From positions 62,001 through 126,000 of the forward strand of contig NZ_JBAJMV010000003.1 in NCBI RefSeq assembly GCF_036880965.1: 64,000 bases of DNA. The letters are read 5' to 3'. A program made the position numbers and the translations under genes. Below are positions 33,105 to 42,029 of the stretch, piece by piece. The first letter of the stretch is position 1. Each line of letters opens with the position of its first letter. Source of the stretch: JAUASW01 sp036880965 (GTDB lineage Bacteria > Pseudomonadota > Gammaproteobacteria > Burkholderiales > Burkholderiaceae_C). The notes under the pieces were generated by a model that was given only the letters and a program-made list of their open reading frames with translations, did not search any database and had not been told where the DNA came from.

Positions 33105-34295
33105 ATGAACACCACCACAGCTTCTTCGCGCCAGTACTTCCTCGACTGGCTGCGCATCCTGGCCTTCGGCCTCCTGGTGCCCTATCACGTGGGCATGTAC
33201 TACGTGAGCTGGGACTGGCATGTGAAGAGCGCGTCGGCCAGTGACTTCATCGAACCGCTGATGATCCTGACCTCGCCCTGGCGGCTGGGCCTGCTGTTCC
33301 TGGTCGGCGGTGCGGCCGCTCGCCATCTCCTGGGCAAGGGGCAGGGCTTTGTCGGCTCGCGCACCAAGCGGCTGCTGATACCACTGATCTTCGGCATGTT
33401 CGTGATCGTGCCGCCGCAGCCCTTCTTCGAGGTGCAGACCAAGCTCGGCTATGCCGGCAGCTATCTGGACTTCATGGACCTCTATGTCCACGGATATCAC
33501 GGCTTCTGCGGCAAGGACGGCAAATGCCTGGACCTGCCGACCTGGAACCACCTCTGGTTCGTTGCCTACCTGTGGGTCTACAGCCTGATCGGCTGGGCGC
33601 TGTGGCGGGTCTGGCCGGGCCTCGCCGACCGCTTCGAGCGCTGGATCGGCGAGCCGCGCGGCGCGCTGTTCACCCTGCTCGCCCTTGCCCTGCCGCTGAT
33701 GGCCGCCCGCCAGCTGGTGAGCCTGTTCCCCTCCACCCACAACCTGACCTGGGACTGGTACAACCATGCGCAGTACGGCTACCTCTTCCTGCTGGGCCTG
33801 CTGGGCGCTCACAGCGCGCTATGGACGCTGATGCAGCAATGGCGCCGCTGGGCGCTGGGCCTGGCCCTTCTGGCCTGGGCGGTCCTGATCGGCTATTTCA
33901 AGGCCTATGACCAGGTCGAACCGCCGCAGGCTTTGCGCCTGCTGATGCGCTGCGTCTGGGGTGGGCTGGAATGGTGGGCCATCACGGCCGCCTGCGGCTT
34001 TGCCAGGCAATGGCTGAACTTCGACCATGCCTGGCGCCGCTGGCTGACGCCGGCGATCTTCTGCGTCTACATCCTGCACCAGACCGTCATCGTGCTGCTG
34101 ACCCGCTTGCTGCTGCCCCTGGCGCTGCCAGCGGTGGCTGAAGGCCTGCTGCTGATCGTGCTGACCTTTGCGCTGTGCCTCTTGGGCTATGTGCTCGTCC
34201 GCCGCGTCCCCCTGTTGCGGGACCTGCTCGGGATTTCCGCAGGCCGCCCGCACGGGGGCGCGGCAGCCCCGACAATGCGGGCATCCTCCTCCTAG
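33105..34295 (+). CDS. Acyltransferase 3 family membrane protein
   Basis: A 396-residue integral membrane protein with about ten helices, of the acyltransferase_3/OafA class. Family marks: YFLDWLRILAFGLLVPYHVGMYY at the start (split as YFLDWLRILAF and LVPYHVGMYY, with the conserved His), RTKRLLIPLIFG, WNHLWFVAYLW and the late helix FCVYILHQTVIVLL. Such enzymes move acyl groups onto sugars, lipids or peptides at the inner membrane. ATG 33105 fits the family start; the longer open frame begins inside the regulator gene. No sugar-synthesis genes are near to define the acceptor. Confidence 0.85.
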   Translation: MNTTTASSRQYFLDWLRILAFGLLVPYHVGMYYVSWDWHVKSASASDFIEPLMILTSPWRLGLLFLVGGAAARHLLGKGQGFVGSRTKRLLIPLIFGMFVIVPPQPFFEVQTKLGYAGSYLDFMDLYVHGYHGFCGKDGKCLDLPTWNHLWFVAYLWVYSLIGWALWRVWPGLADRFERWIGEPRGALFTLLALALPLMAARQLVSLFPSTHNLTWDWYNHAQYGYLFLLGLLGAHSALWTLMQQWRRWALGLALLAWAVLIGYFKAYDQVEPPQALRLLMRCVWGGLEWWAITAACGFARQWLNFDHAWRRWLTPAIFCVYILHQTVIVLLTRLLLPLALPAVAEGLLLIVLTFALCLLGYVLVRRVPLLRDLLGISAGRPHGGAAAPTMRASSS

Positions 34296-34303
34296 AGTCC
34301 TGC

Positions 34304-34738
34304 ATGAAGTACTTGCACACCATGGTCCGGGTCACCGACCTCGAAGCCTCGCTGAAGTTCTATCGCGACGCCCTCGGTCTTGAAGAAGTTCGCCGCAGCG
34401 AGCATGCGCAGGGCCGCTTCACCCTGCTCTACCTGGCCGCCCCAGGCGACCAAGATGCGCAGATCGAGCTGACCTACAACTGGCCCGACGCGGACGGCAA
34501 GGGCGAGGTCTACAGCGGTGGCCGCAACTTCGGCCATGTGGCTTTCGCGGTAGCCGACATCTACGCGACCTGCCAGCGGCTGCAGGACCATGGCGTGACC
34601 ATCCTGCGCCCGCCGCGCGACGGCCGCATGGCCTTTGTGCGCTCGCCCGACGAGATCTCGGTCGAGCTGCTGCAGCAGGGCCCGGCCCTGGCGCCCGCAG
34701 AGCCCTGGATCTCGATGCCCAACACCGGCAGCTGGTGA
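34304..34738 (+). CDS. VOC-fold protein, lactoylglutathione lyase-like
   Basis: A 144-residue vicinal-oxygen-chelate protein. It starts MKYLHTMVRVTDLEASLKFY (His5 as first metal ligand), has FTLLYLAAPGD and QIELTYNW (Glu ligand), NFGHVAFAVADIY (second His) and a closing strand ending EISVELLQQ (Glu). This is the complete metal set of glyoxalase I, so detoxification of methylglyoxal-glutathione is likely. A methylglyoxal synthase is also encoded in the window, at 52951, but not in the same operon. It follows the acyltransferase gene after eight bases. Confidence 0.88.
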   Translation: MKYLHTMVRVTDLEASLKFYRDALGLEEVRRSEHAQGRFTLLYLAAPGDQDAQIELTYNWPDADGKGEVYSGGRNFGHVAFAVADIYATCQRLQDHGVTILRPPRDGRMAFVRSPDEISVELLQQGPALAPAEPWISMPNTGSW

Positions 34739-34869
34739 GCCCCACTTTGCACTGATGCCGCGTTGTTGCTGGCCTGTGCAGGCCCTGCTGCAGTCCGTCG
34801 CGTCGCGCTGGTTTGCCTGGTGCACAGGCGTAGTCTTGCCTCATCGAAACACTTTCGAGGAGAAGCCAG

Positions 34870-35205
34870 ATGAACTACAGCAACGAATTCGAAAAGCTCG
34901 CCGAACTGCATCAGCGCGGCGTCCTGAGCGACGAGGAATTTGCCCGCGCCAAGGCCCGGGTCCTGAATGGCGAACCGGCTGCGCAAGCAGCCGGGGCTTC
35001 CAACTACGCCAACGGTGCCACGGCGATCAACACGCTGCATCGCAGCCGCAATGACCGCTGGATCGGCGGCGTCTGCGGCGGCATCGCCCGCAGCACCGGC
35101 CTGGCCTCCTGGGTCTGGCGCCTGGCCTTCACGCTGGGCACGCTGTGTGCCGGCGGCGGTGTGCTTGTCTACCTGCTGCTGTGGCTGTTCCTGCCGGAGG
35201 AGTGA
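34870..35205 (+). CDS. PspC-domain protein with N-terminal SHOCT segment
   Basis: A 111-residue protein. Residues 5-35 form a SHOCT-like helix pair (FEKLAELHQRGVLSDEEF, AKARVL). After a short linker comes a PspC domain: HRSRNDRWIGGVCGGIARSTG, split as RSRNDRWIGGVCGG and IARSTG, then a membrane helix (WRLAFTLGTLCAGGGVLVYLLLW) and the PE ending. PspC proteins are inner-membrane stress sensors that act with PspA, but no psp gene is nearby. GAGGAGAAG precedes the ATG. Confidence 0.87.
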   Translation: MNYSNEFEKLAELHQRGVLSDEEFARAKARVLNGEPAAQAAGASNYANGATAINTLHRSRNDRWIGGVCGGIARSTGLASWVWRLAFTLGTLCAGGGVLVYLLLWLFLPEE

Positions 35206-35235
35206 TGCGCGAAAAGGGGGCTGACACTGGGCCGA

Positions 35236-36618
35236 TCAGCCTCCAAGCACCTTCGGGAAGCGCACCTCCACCGTCAGCCCCACGCCACCCGGCCCATCGA
35301 GCAGCAGCACCTCGGCCTGGTGCTGGCCGGCAGCGCGCTCGACGATGGTCAGGCCCAGGCCGCTGCCGTGGCAGCGCGCGCCGTCCAGGCGGACAAAGCG
35401 CTCGAACACGCGCTCACGCAGTTCTGCCGGAATGCCAGGCCCCTGGTCGCTGACCCGCAGCACCACGACCTCAGCTTCCTCACCGAGGCTCACGGTCACC
35501 TGGCCGCCGTCGGGCGAATACTTGATGGCGTTGTCGACGAGGTTGTCGATCAGGCTGCCCATGGACTCGCGATTCAGCCACATCTCCAGATGCTCGGGCG
35601 ACACCAGCTCCAGCTCGATCCGGCGCTGCACCGCCAGGCCGCTGGACAGGGCGATGCGTTCGCGCAGCAGGTCGACGAGGTCGTGGTGGCACTTGCTCAG
35701 CTCCAGCGAGTCGGCACCGGAGCGAGCCAGGGCCAGCAGCTGATGCACCGTGTGCGTGGCGCGCTGCACGCCCAGGCGCAGCCGCTCGCGTGCCTCTTCG
35801 CGGGCTTGCGCGTCACCCTGGTCCAGCGCTTCGGCGCCGAGCTGCACCACGGCCAGCGGCGTCTTCAACTCATGCGCCGCGTCCATCAGGAATTCATGCT
35901 CGCGGTCCATGCGCTGCTGCAGCCGCAGCATCAAGGAGTTGACGGCATTGACCAGCGGTGCCAGTTCCTTGTAGGGCGTTGGCGGCAGCGGCGTCAGGTC
36001 TTGGGCCGAGCGTTGCGAGATCAACGCCCCCATGCGCTGCAAGGGTGCAAATCCGAGCCGGAACAGCAGCCACAAGGGCAGCACCAGCAGGGGCAGTCCG
36101 TAAAGCAGGGGCCGGGCGTAATAGCTCAGGCCGGCCACGCTGAAATGCCAGTCGCCTGGCCGCTCCTGCCAGCGGCGCACGGTCAGCTCACGCGCTTCAT
36201 CGCGCAACTCGACATACAGCCAGCTCGGGTCGTCGCCGCGCCGCTTCTCCTGCGGCAGCACACGGCCGCGCCCTTCCAGGACCGGCTTCATCTCCGCCAG
36301 CACCTGGCCGCGGTGCAGGACCTGCAGCAAGCGGAACGGCGCGCGGTAGCCCTTCTGCTGCCACTCCTTGTCGCGCAGGCCGTCCAGCGTTTCGAGCGCC
36401 TGCAGCAGCTCTGCCGGCTCGTCCGCCGTCTCGCGTGCACGGTCCAGCGAGAGGCCGGCCCACAGCGCGTTCTCGGCCTGGCCATTGCGCACCTGGAGGA
36501 GGCCGATGTCTATCAACTCGCGCGCCACCAGCGCCAGCCAGGTCAGGAAGAGCACGACGAAGACCGCGCCCACGCTGCGGCGGAACAGCGATCGCTGAGG
36601 AGGCGTGGCGGCGCTCAA
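35236..36618 (-). CDS. Sensor histidine kinase (QseC/TctE-like)
   Basis: A 460-residue kinase. A TTG start at 36618 is chosen because TTGA overlaps the regulator stop in the same way as ATGA junctions elsewhere, and the first helix follows directly (SVGAVFVVLFLTWLALVA). A periplasmic sensor of about 140 residues and a second helix (YGLPLLVLPLWLLFRLG) lead to HAMP, H-box DAAHELKTPLAVVQLG, N-box DNLVDNAIKYSPDGG, and G-boxes DQGPGIPAE and GSGLGLTIVERA. No better start with a ribosome site was seen. Convergent with the PspC gene. Confidence 0.87.
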   Translation of the reverse strand: MSAATPPQRSLFRRSVGAVFVVLFLTWLALVARELIDIGLLQVRNGQAENALWAGLSLDRARETADEPAELLQALETLDGLRDKEWQQKGYRAPFRLLQVLHRGQVLAEMKPVLEGRGRVLPQEKRRGDDPSWLYVELRDEARELTVRRWQERPGDWHFSVAGLSYYARPLLYGLPLLVLPLWLLFRLGFAPLQRMGALISQRSAQDLTPLPPTPYKELAPLVNAVNSLMLRLQQRMDREHEFLMDAAHELKTPLAVVQLGAEALDQGDAQAREEARERLRLGVQRATHTVHQLLALARSGADSLELSKCHHDLVDLLRERIALSSGLAVQRRIELELVSPEHLEMWLNRESMGSLIDNLVDNAIKYSPDGGQVTVSLGEEAEVVVLRVSDQGPGIPAELRERVFERFVRLDGARCHGSGLGLTIVERAAGQHQAEVLLLDGPGGVGLTVEVRFPKVLGG

Positions 36619-37277
36619 TGCCGTTCGACCAGGTAGCCCACGCCGCGCACCGTGCGGATATAGCCTTCGCCGATCTTGCGGCGCAGGTTGGAGATGTGCA
36701 CGTCCAGGCTGCGGCCATCCATCTGGCATGGCGCGCGGCTTTCCAGCTGGCGGCGTGTGACGACGCGGTCCGGCAGCTTCACCAGGGTGAGCAGCAGGCT
36801 GAACTCGGTGCGCGACAGCGACACCCGCTCGATGCCGCGGCGCACCTCCATCCGGGGTTCGTCCAGCACCAGGTCGCGCAGCTGCCATTCGGCGGCGGCT
36901 TCATCGGCATCGGCAGGCAGTGAGCGGCGGGTGACGGCGCGCAGGCGCGCCAGCAACTCGGAGCCAGCGAAGGGCTTGACGAGGTAATCGTCCGCGCCAC
37001 CGTCCAGGCCGTCGAGCCGGTGCTCGATGGCGTCGCGCGCCGTGATGATCAAGACCGGCAGCTTGCGGTCGCTGCGGCGGATGCGCAGCAAGAGTTCCAT
37101 GCCGTCGCCATCCGGCAGCCCCAGGTCCAGCACCACCGCGTCGAAGCCACCTTCCTGCAACCACAGCTTGGCATCGGCGATGCGGCGCAGCCACATCACC
37201 TCGTGCTCGGCGTTCTGCAGCAAGGCCTGCAGGGAGCGTCCGAGCTCCAGGTCGTCCTCAAGCAAGCAAATTCTCAT
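36615..37277 (-). CDS. OmpR/PhoB-family response regulator (QseB/PmrA-like)
   Basis: A 220-residue regulator. The receiver domain has E7, D8 and D9, phospho-acceptor D51 and a lysine in YLVKPF. The winged-helix domain begins near 125 and ends RTVRGVGYLVERH, with the recognition helix region RSLDVHISNLRRKIG. It is translated just ahead of the kinase with a four-base stop/start overlap. The dyad GTTAAG-N5-CTTAAC, 25 bases upstream of the ATG, resembles CTTAA-type boxes of PmrA/QseB regulators and suggests autoregulation. Confidence 0.92.
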   Translation of the reverse strand: MRICLLEDDLELGRSLQALLQNAEHEVMWLRRIADAKLWLQEGGFDAVVLDLGLPDGDGMELLLRIRRSDRKLPVLIITARDAIEHRLDGLDGGADDYLVKPFAGSELLARLRAVTRRSLPADADEAAAEWQLRDLVLDEPRMEVRRGIERVSLSRTEFSLLLTLVKLPDRVVTRRQLESRAPCQMDGRSLDVHISNLRRKIGEGYIRTVRGVGYLVERH

Positions 37278-37301
37278 GGCGTGAACTCTAGCGAGAACGG
37301 C

Positions 37302-37318
37302 GTTAAGGCAGTCTTAAC
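37302..37318. promoter_or_regulatory. GTTAAG-N5-CTTAAC box (candidate QseB/PmrA-type operator)
   Basis: A perfect 6-bp inverted repeat with a 5-base spacer. The two TTAA cores are also 11 bp apart, the half-site spacing of OmpR-family regulators. It lies in the 113-base gap between the divergent regulator gene and the GH19 gene, so it could control either or both. Confidence 0.45.
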
Positions 37319-37390
37319 AAGTCCTTGAAGTGCCGCATAGGCGGTCCGGCGGACAGTCTGCCATCTGCATCGATGCTGCTGCCTTTCCGC

Positions 37391-38101
37391 ATGATCCGAA
37401 CCCGCCGCCTGGCCTCCGTATTGTCCCTTGCCCTGCAGTTGCCGCTGGCTGCCAATGCCCATGCGGCCGAACACGCCTTCCTGCCCAGCCTGGCGCAGTT
37501 CGATCAGCTCTTTCCCAGGCGCCTCGCCTTCTACAGCTACGAGGGCTTCACCGAAGCCGTGCGCCAGACGCCGGGATTCGCCGCCTGGGGCAGCGCTCAG
37601 CAGCGCGCGCAGGAGATGGCCGCCTTCCTCGGCCAGATCGCACATGAGAGCGACCAGTTGCGCGCCCAGCGCGAGTACCGCAAGGAGAACTGGGACCACT
37701 ACTGCCGCAAGACCGATGTCTTCGGCTGCGCGCCCGGCCAGCAGTACTACGGCCGCGGCCCGATCCAGCTGAGCTGGAACTACCAGTACAAGGCCGCGGG
37801 CGACTACCTGGGGCTGGACCTCTGGGCCGACCCCGACCGCGTGGCCCGCGACTCCACCGTCGCCTGGCGCACCGCGCTCTGGTACTGGATGAGCCAGACC
37901 GGCGAAGCACCGCGCTCGGCCCACCAGGCGCTGCGCCAGGGCGAGGGCTTCGGCGCCACCACCCGCGCCATCAACGGGCCGCTGGAATGCGACAAGCCCG
38001 ACGACGCCGACGCCAGGCGCAAGAACCAGCGCCGCATCGATTACTACAAACACGCCAGCGCACTGTTTGGCGTTCCCGTCCTGCACCCGCTGGGGTGTTG
38101 A
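37391..38101 (+). CDS. Glycoside hydrolase family 19 (chitinase-like) exported enzyme
   Basis: A 236-residue protein with a signal peptide (RLASVLSLALQLPLAANAHA). The GH19 catalytic core is visible: AAFLGQIAHESDQL with the expected general acid Glu86, QYYGRGPIQLSWNYQY, the WRTALWYWM helix and the GATTRAINGPLEC loop. Members cleave chitin, and some relatives act on peptidoglycan. ATG 37391 gives the best signal peptide; an in-frame ATG at 37373 is possible, and neither has a clear ribosome site. No separate chitin-binding domain. It precedes the TonB-dependent receptor by 26 bases, suggesting co-transcription and outer-membrane uptake of the products. Confidence 0.85.
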   Translation: MIRTRRLASVLSLALQLPLAANAHAAEHAFLPSLAQFDQLFPRRLAFYSYEGFTEAVRQTPGFAAWGSAQQRAQEMAAFLGQIAHESDQLRAQREYRKENWDHYCRKTDVFGCAPGQQYYGRGPIQLSWNYQYKAAGDYLGLDLWADPDRVARDSTVAWRTALWYWMSQTGEAPRSAHQALRQGEGFGATTRAINGPLECDKPDDADARRKNQRRIDYYKHASALFGVPVLHPLGC

Positions 38102-38127
38102 TTCACAAGAGCCTTGGAGACCTGAGA

Positions 38128-40794
38128 ATGAGAGACAAAACCACCCGTTTCCCCCGTCTATCGGCCGTGGCCACCGCCGCCCTGCTGACGCTGGCCCTGC
38201 CGGCGCTGGCCCAGCAGGCCACCAACAAGGAGGAGGAAAAGGACGGCAAGAAGAAGACCGCAGCGCCCAACACCCTGCCCTCGGTGACAGTCACCGCCAC
38301 CCGCAGCGCCACCAACCTCCTGAAGACGCCCGTCTCGGTCAGCGCCCTGCAGGCCGACGACCTGGTGCGCGAGAACGTCAAGGAACTGATCAACCTGAGC
38401 GGCTACGTGCCCAACCTGCAACTGGGCCTGTCCAGCGGCGACTCCGGCGTGCTGGCCTCGATCCGCGGCGTGACCTCGACCAACTTCACCGAGATCGGCG
38501 ACCCGGCCGTGGGCATCCACATCGACGGCATCTACTCGCCGCGGCCGCAAGGCTCGCTCGCCCTGATGTTCGACCTGGACCGGGTTGAAGTGCTGCGCGG
38601 CGCGCAGGGCACGCTGTTCGGCCGAAACAGCACGGCCGGCGTGGTCAACATCATCCCCGCCGCGCCGGACTTCAAGAACAACTACGGCTGGACCCAGCTG
38701 CAGACGAGCAGCTACCAGGGCCGCCAGTTGCGCATCGTGCAGAACGTGTCGCTGGCCGACAACTTCGCGATCCGCGGCGCCTTCATGATGGACAAGCGCG
38801 ACGGCTACATCCAGCAGGTGCGCGACCTGAGCGACCGCGGCATCAAGAAGCCCGACGGCACGTTCTCGCCGGACGGCAAGCCCGACGTCGACCAGCGCCT
38901 GAACCGCAAGGTCGACCCGTCTGACTACTACACAAACTCCGACCAGTACGCCGCCCGCGTGACCGCACGCTGGGCCATCAGCAAGGACCTCGAATGGCAG
39001 TTCGGCTACGAGCACTACCAGAACAACAGCGCCGGTGAAGTCGGCCTGAAGGACTGCGAGATGGCGGCCGGCACCAAGTGGGCTTGCGGCCCGGAGGGCC
39101 AGTGGTTTGCCAAGATCAATGTGCCGGGCCGCATCGACATGTCGATCGACACCGCCCGCAGCAACATCACCTGGAAGCTCGGCAACGGCATGGAGCTGGG
39201 CTACAAGGCCGCCTACGCGGTGCAGAAGCGCTCGCAAGACCACGACGACGACGGCGGCCAGGCCTGGCTGAACGAGGACGTGGGCATCATGCAGCCCTGG
39301 GGCAACTGGGGCAACCAGCATGCCTTCGACCGCGCCACCTACACCGTGGCCTCGAACTACAAGTCCCTGGTCAACGAGTTGCAGCTGCGCCAGCAGACCA
39401 AGGACTGGCGCTACGTGGCCGGCATCTTCACGATGGACGAGAAGAACGCCATCCTGTTCGCGCAGGACATGCTGGTGGAAGCGCCCTGGGCCATGGCCTA
39501 TGGCCAGTACTACGACCAGCCGGACCGCCGCGTCGAATCGCGCGGCCTGTTCGCGCAGGGCGACATGGCGCTGGCCGAAGGCTGGACCGGCACCGCAGGC
39601 ATCCGCTTCAGCAAGGACCGCCGCAGCGACAAGGGCGGCCGCTCCTACGGCAACTGGGACGCCGGCACGCCCTGGTATTACAACGGCCAGCACACCGTGC
39701 CCTGCGAGCTGGGCCTGTGCACGCCGCACAACGGCACCGACCTGACCATGGGCATGGGCCCGTTCGCCGGCCCCTCGGCCTACACGCCGCCGAGCAACAA
39801 CGAGCATGAGGCCAACTGGAAGAAGGCCACCTACCGCCTGGGCCTGCAGTACGACATCGACAAGAAGCAGATGCTGTTCGCCTCGCTGGCCACCGGCTAC
39901 AGGCCGGGTGGCTTCGGCGACCAGTTCGACACCTGCGGCGGCGGCACCTGCGTGGACGGCGGCAGCAACAAGTTCAGCTTCCTCGAGTACAAGCCCGAGA
40001 CCACGCGCAATTTCGAGCTCGGCTACAAGGGCCGGCTGTTCGACAACAAGCTGGACCTGTCCGTCACGCTGTTCAGCACCGACTACAACGACATGCACAC
40101 CACGGGCATGAATGCAGTCGGCCAGAAGAAGCTCGCGGCGGGCCAGACCTGCCCGGACTGGAACCCGGCCTGCGACATCGTCAACGCCTGGAAGACCGAG
40201 AACATCGGCAAGGCCCGCATTCGTGGCGTCGAGCTGGAGTACAAGGTCCTGCCTTGGGAGAACGGCACGCTGTCGGGCTACCTCTCCTTCCTGGACGCCA
40301 AGGTCAAGTCCTACCCGACCTATGACGACAACTGGATCTGCGGCTACCGCTCGATGTTCAAGGCCGAGGAATGCGCGCCGATCTATCTGGGCGCAGACGC
40401 CGACAAGCGCGGCCGCCGCATCAAGGACGTGACCGGCAACCGCCTGCCCTATGCGCCCAAGATCTCCTACGCCGTCAACTACTCGCACTACATCCCGGTG
40501 GGCGACTATGTGGTGTCGCCGAGCGTGGGCATGCGCTACCAGAGCCGCATGTATTTCACGGTGCGCAACCTCGACAACGATCACATCGGCGACTTCCAGA
40601 AGGCCTACACCAACTGGAATGCCTCCGTGCGCTTCGCGCCGAGCAACGACAAGTGGAGCCTGGAACTGTGGGGCACCAACCTCACGAACAACATCATCAA
40701 GAACTGGATGGGCCAGGGCAACACCGGCGGCTACACCTTCAACAGCTACAACCCGCCACGCATGGTCGGGCTGCGTGCCACGGTCAACTACTGA
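38128..40794 (+). CDS. TonB-dependent outer-membrane receptor
   Basis: An 888-residue receptor. The signal peptide ends ALPALAQQ. A lysine/glutamate-rich linker (NKEEEKDGKKKT) precedes the plug, which starts with a TonB-box-like PSVTVTATR and contains VKELINLSGYVPNLQLG and VEVLRGAQGTLFGRNSTAGVVN. The remainder is a 22-strand barrel ending in an aromatic residue (RATVNY). The sequence style resembles receptors for complex ligands in Xanthomonadales/Burkholderiales; the ligand cannot be read. GGAGA stands upstream of ATG 38128. A terminator follows at 40839. Neighbours (GH19, NagX-like) suggest chito-oligosaccharide uptake. Confidence 0.92.
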   Translation: MRDKTTRFPRLSAVATAALLTLALPALAQQATNKEEEKDGKKKTAAPNTLPSVTVTATRSATNLLKTPVSVSALQADDLVRENVKELINLSGYVPNLQLGLSSGDSGVLASIRGVTSTNFTEIGDPAVGIHIDGIYSPRPQGSLALMFDLDRVEVLRGAQGTLFGRNSTAGVVNIIPAAPDFKNNYGWTQLQTSSYQGRQLRIVQNVSLADNFAIRGAFMMDKRDGYIQQVRDLSDRGIKKPDGTFSPDGKPDVDQRLNRKVDPSDYYTNSDQYAARVTARWAISKDLEWQFGYEHYQNNSAGEVGLKDCEMAAGTKWACGPEGQWFAKINVPGRIDMSIDTARSNITWKLGNGMELGYKAAYAVQKRSQDHDDDGGQAWLNEDVGIMQPWGNWGNQHAFDRATYTVASNYKSLVNELQLRQQTKDWRYVAGIFTMDEKNAILFAQDMLVEAPWAMAYGQYYDQPDRRVESRGLFAQGDMALAEGWTGTAGIRFSKDRRSDKGGRSYGNWDAGTPWYYNGQHTVPCELGLCTPHNGTDLTMGMGPFAGPSAYTPPSNNEHEANWKKATYRLGLQYDIDKKQMLFASLATGYRPGGFGDQFDTCGGGTCVDGGSNKFSFLEYKPETTRNFELGYKGRLFDNKLDLSVTLFSTDYNDMHTTGMNAVGQKKLAAGQTCPDWNPACDIVNAWKTENIGKARIRGVELEYKVLPWENGTLSGYLSFLDAKVKSYPTYDDNWICGYRSMFKAEECAPIYLGADADKRGRRIKDVTGNRLPYAPKISYAVNYSHYIPVGDYVVSPSVGMRYQSRMYFTVRNLDNDHIGDFQKAYTNWNASVRFAPSNDKWSLELWGTNLTNNIIKNWMGQGNTGGYTFNSYNPPRMVGLRATVNY

Positions 40795-40838
40795 GCTTGA
40801 TCCTCGAAGCGGAGGCAGCTGTCTCCTGCCCCTGTCTT

Positions 40839-40866
40839 GGGCGGCCCTCGCGGCCGCCCCTTTTTT
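40839..40866 (+). terminator. Rho-independent terminator after the TonB receptor
   Basis: GGGCGGCC and GGCCGCCC form an 8-bp perfect stem around CTCGC, followed by C and six T residues. It should separate receptor transcription from the DUF5009 gene that starts 18 bases later. Confidence 0.9.
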
Positions 40867-40883
40867 AACTTGCGGAGCGACGG

Positions 40884-42029
40884 ATGAATGCTGTGCAAGC
40901 CAAGGCCGTGCGCTGGCCGGCCATCGACCTGATGCGCGGCCTGACGGTGGCAGTGATGGTGCTGGTCAACCAATGGGCGGGCGTGGCCGGCCTGCCGGCG
41001 TGGATGAAGCACATGCCGGCCGATGCCGATGCGCTGAGCTTTGTCGACATGGTGTTCCCGGCCTTCCTGTTCATCGTCGGCATGTCGATGCCTTTCGCAC
41101 TGCAGGCGCAACTGGCCAAGGCCGGATTGAGCGGCGCGCTGCGGCAAGCGGCCATGCGTGTAGCCGGCCTGCTGGTGCTGGGCGTCTTCATGGTCAATGC
41201 CGAGATGGCGCCGGCCGGCTTCGCTTCAGCGGCCTGGTTGCTCGCGGCGCTGGCGGCTTGCTTTGTCTTGTGGGGCAGCGTGAGCGGCGGGCCGGCGCTG
41301 GCCTGGCCCTGGCGGCTTGCCGGCGTGATCGTGCTGCTGGCCCTGGCTTCGGTCTATCCACATGCCGAGGGTCAATGGACAGGCCTGCAGCCGCACTGGT
41401 GGGGCATCCTCGGCCTGATCGGCTGGGCCTACGGTCTGGCAGCCCTGATCTTTCTACTGAGCCCGGCGCAGGCTCGCCTTGTTGTTGCAGCGGCCGTGCT
41501 GCCGCTGTGCCTGGCCTGGTTCTACCTGCTGAACCCCAGCGTCGGTGGCGGCGGGCACGCCACGCATCTGCTGCTGGTCTTGTCCGGCGTGATCACCGCC
41601 TTGCTGATGCATGGCCCGCAAGCGCCATCGCATGCGGCGCGCTGGACGCTGGCCTTGGCGCTGGCGCTGCTGGCCGCAGGCTTCGCGCTGCGGCCCTGGG
41701 GCGGCATCTCCAAGATCTACGCCACGCCTGCCTGGGGCCTGCTGTGCGCGGGCGCCAGTGCCCTGCTCTACCTGCTCTTGCAGCAAGCGCTCCTGCGTTG
41801 GCCAGCGAGCGGCAAAGTGACCGGCGGACTGCGCGAGGCGGGCCAGCATCCGCTGCTGGCCTATCTGATTCCCTTTGTGCTGGGCGCCTTGACTTCGCTG
41901 ATCGGCTGGGACTGGCCGGCTGCGCTCAGCGAAGGCTGGGCGGGTCTCTTGCGTGGCGGGGTCTTCCTGCTGTGGGTGCTTCTGCTCCTGCATCTGTTCT
42001 TGCGCCGCGGCCTGCGGCTGCGTCTCTGA
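40884..42029 (+). CDS. DUF5009/NagX-like membrane acyltransferase-fold protein
   Basis: A 381-residue protein with about ten helices. The N-terminus is typical of the HGSNAT/NagX family (DUF5009): WPAIDLMRGLTVAVMVLVNQ, DMVFPAFLFIVGMSMPFAL. Eukaryotic HGSNAT acetylates terminal glucosamine. Bacterial NagX occurs in N-acetylglucosamine utilisation loci and is thought to act as a sugar transporter or acetyltransferase. A GGAG element precedes the ATG. The downstream lactonase-like gene begins within its stop (TGATG), so they are coupled. The location after a chitinase-like enzyme and a TonB receptor fits amino-sugar use. Confidence 0.82.
   Translation: MNAVQAKAVRWPAIDLMRGLTVAVMVLVNQWAGVAGLPAWMKHMPADADALSFVDMVFPAFLFIVGMSMPFALQAQLAKAGLSGALRQAAMRVAGLLVLGVFMVNAEMAPAGFASAAWLLAALAACFVLWGSVSGGPALAWPWRLAGVIVLLALASVYPHAEGQWTGLQPHWWGILGLIGWAYGLAALIFLLSPAQARLVVAAAVLPLCLAWFYLLNPSVGGGGHATHLLLVLSGVITALLMHGPQAPSHAARWTLALALALLAAGFALRPWGGISKIYATPAWGLLCAGASALLYLLLQQALLRWPASGKVTGGLREAGQHPLLAYLIPFVLGALTSLIGWDWPAALSEGWAGLLRGGVFLLWVLLLLHLFLRRGLRLRL

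Noticed and set aside
38158..40584. An 808-codon open frame opposite the TonB-dependent receptor.
   Set aside because: Composition is dominated by Val, Ala, Gly, His and Leu without any motif, and the plus strand encodes a clear receptor over the same range.
40451..42028. A 526-codon extension in front of the lactonase-family protein.
   Set aside because: It runs out of phase through the receptor end, a terminator and the NagX-like gene. The Tat signal starts at ATG 42029, coupled to the previous stop.
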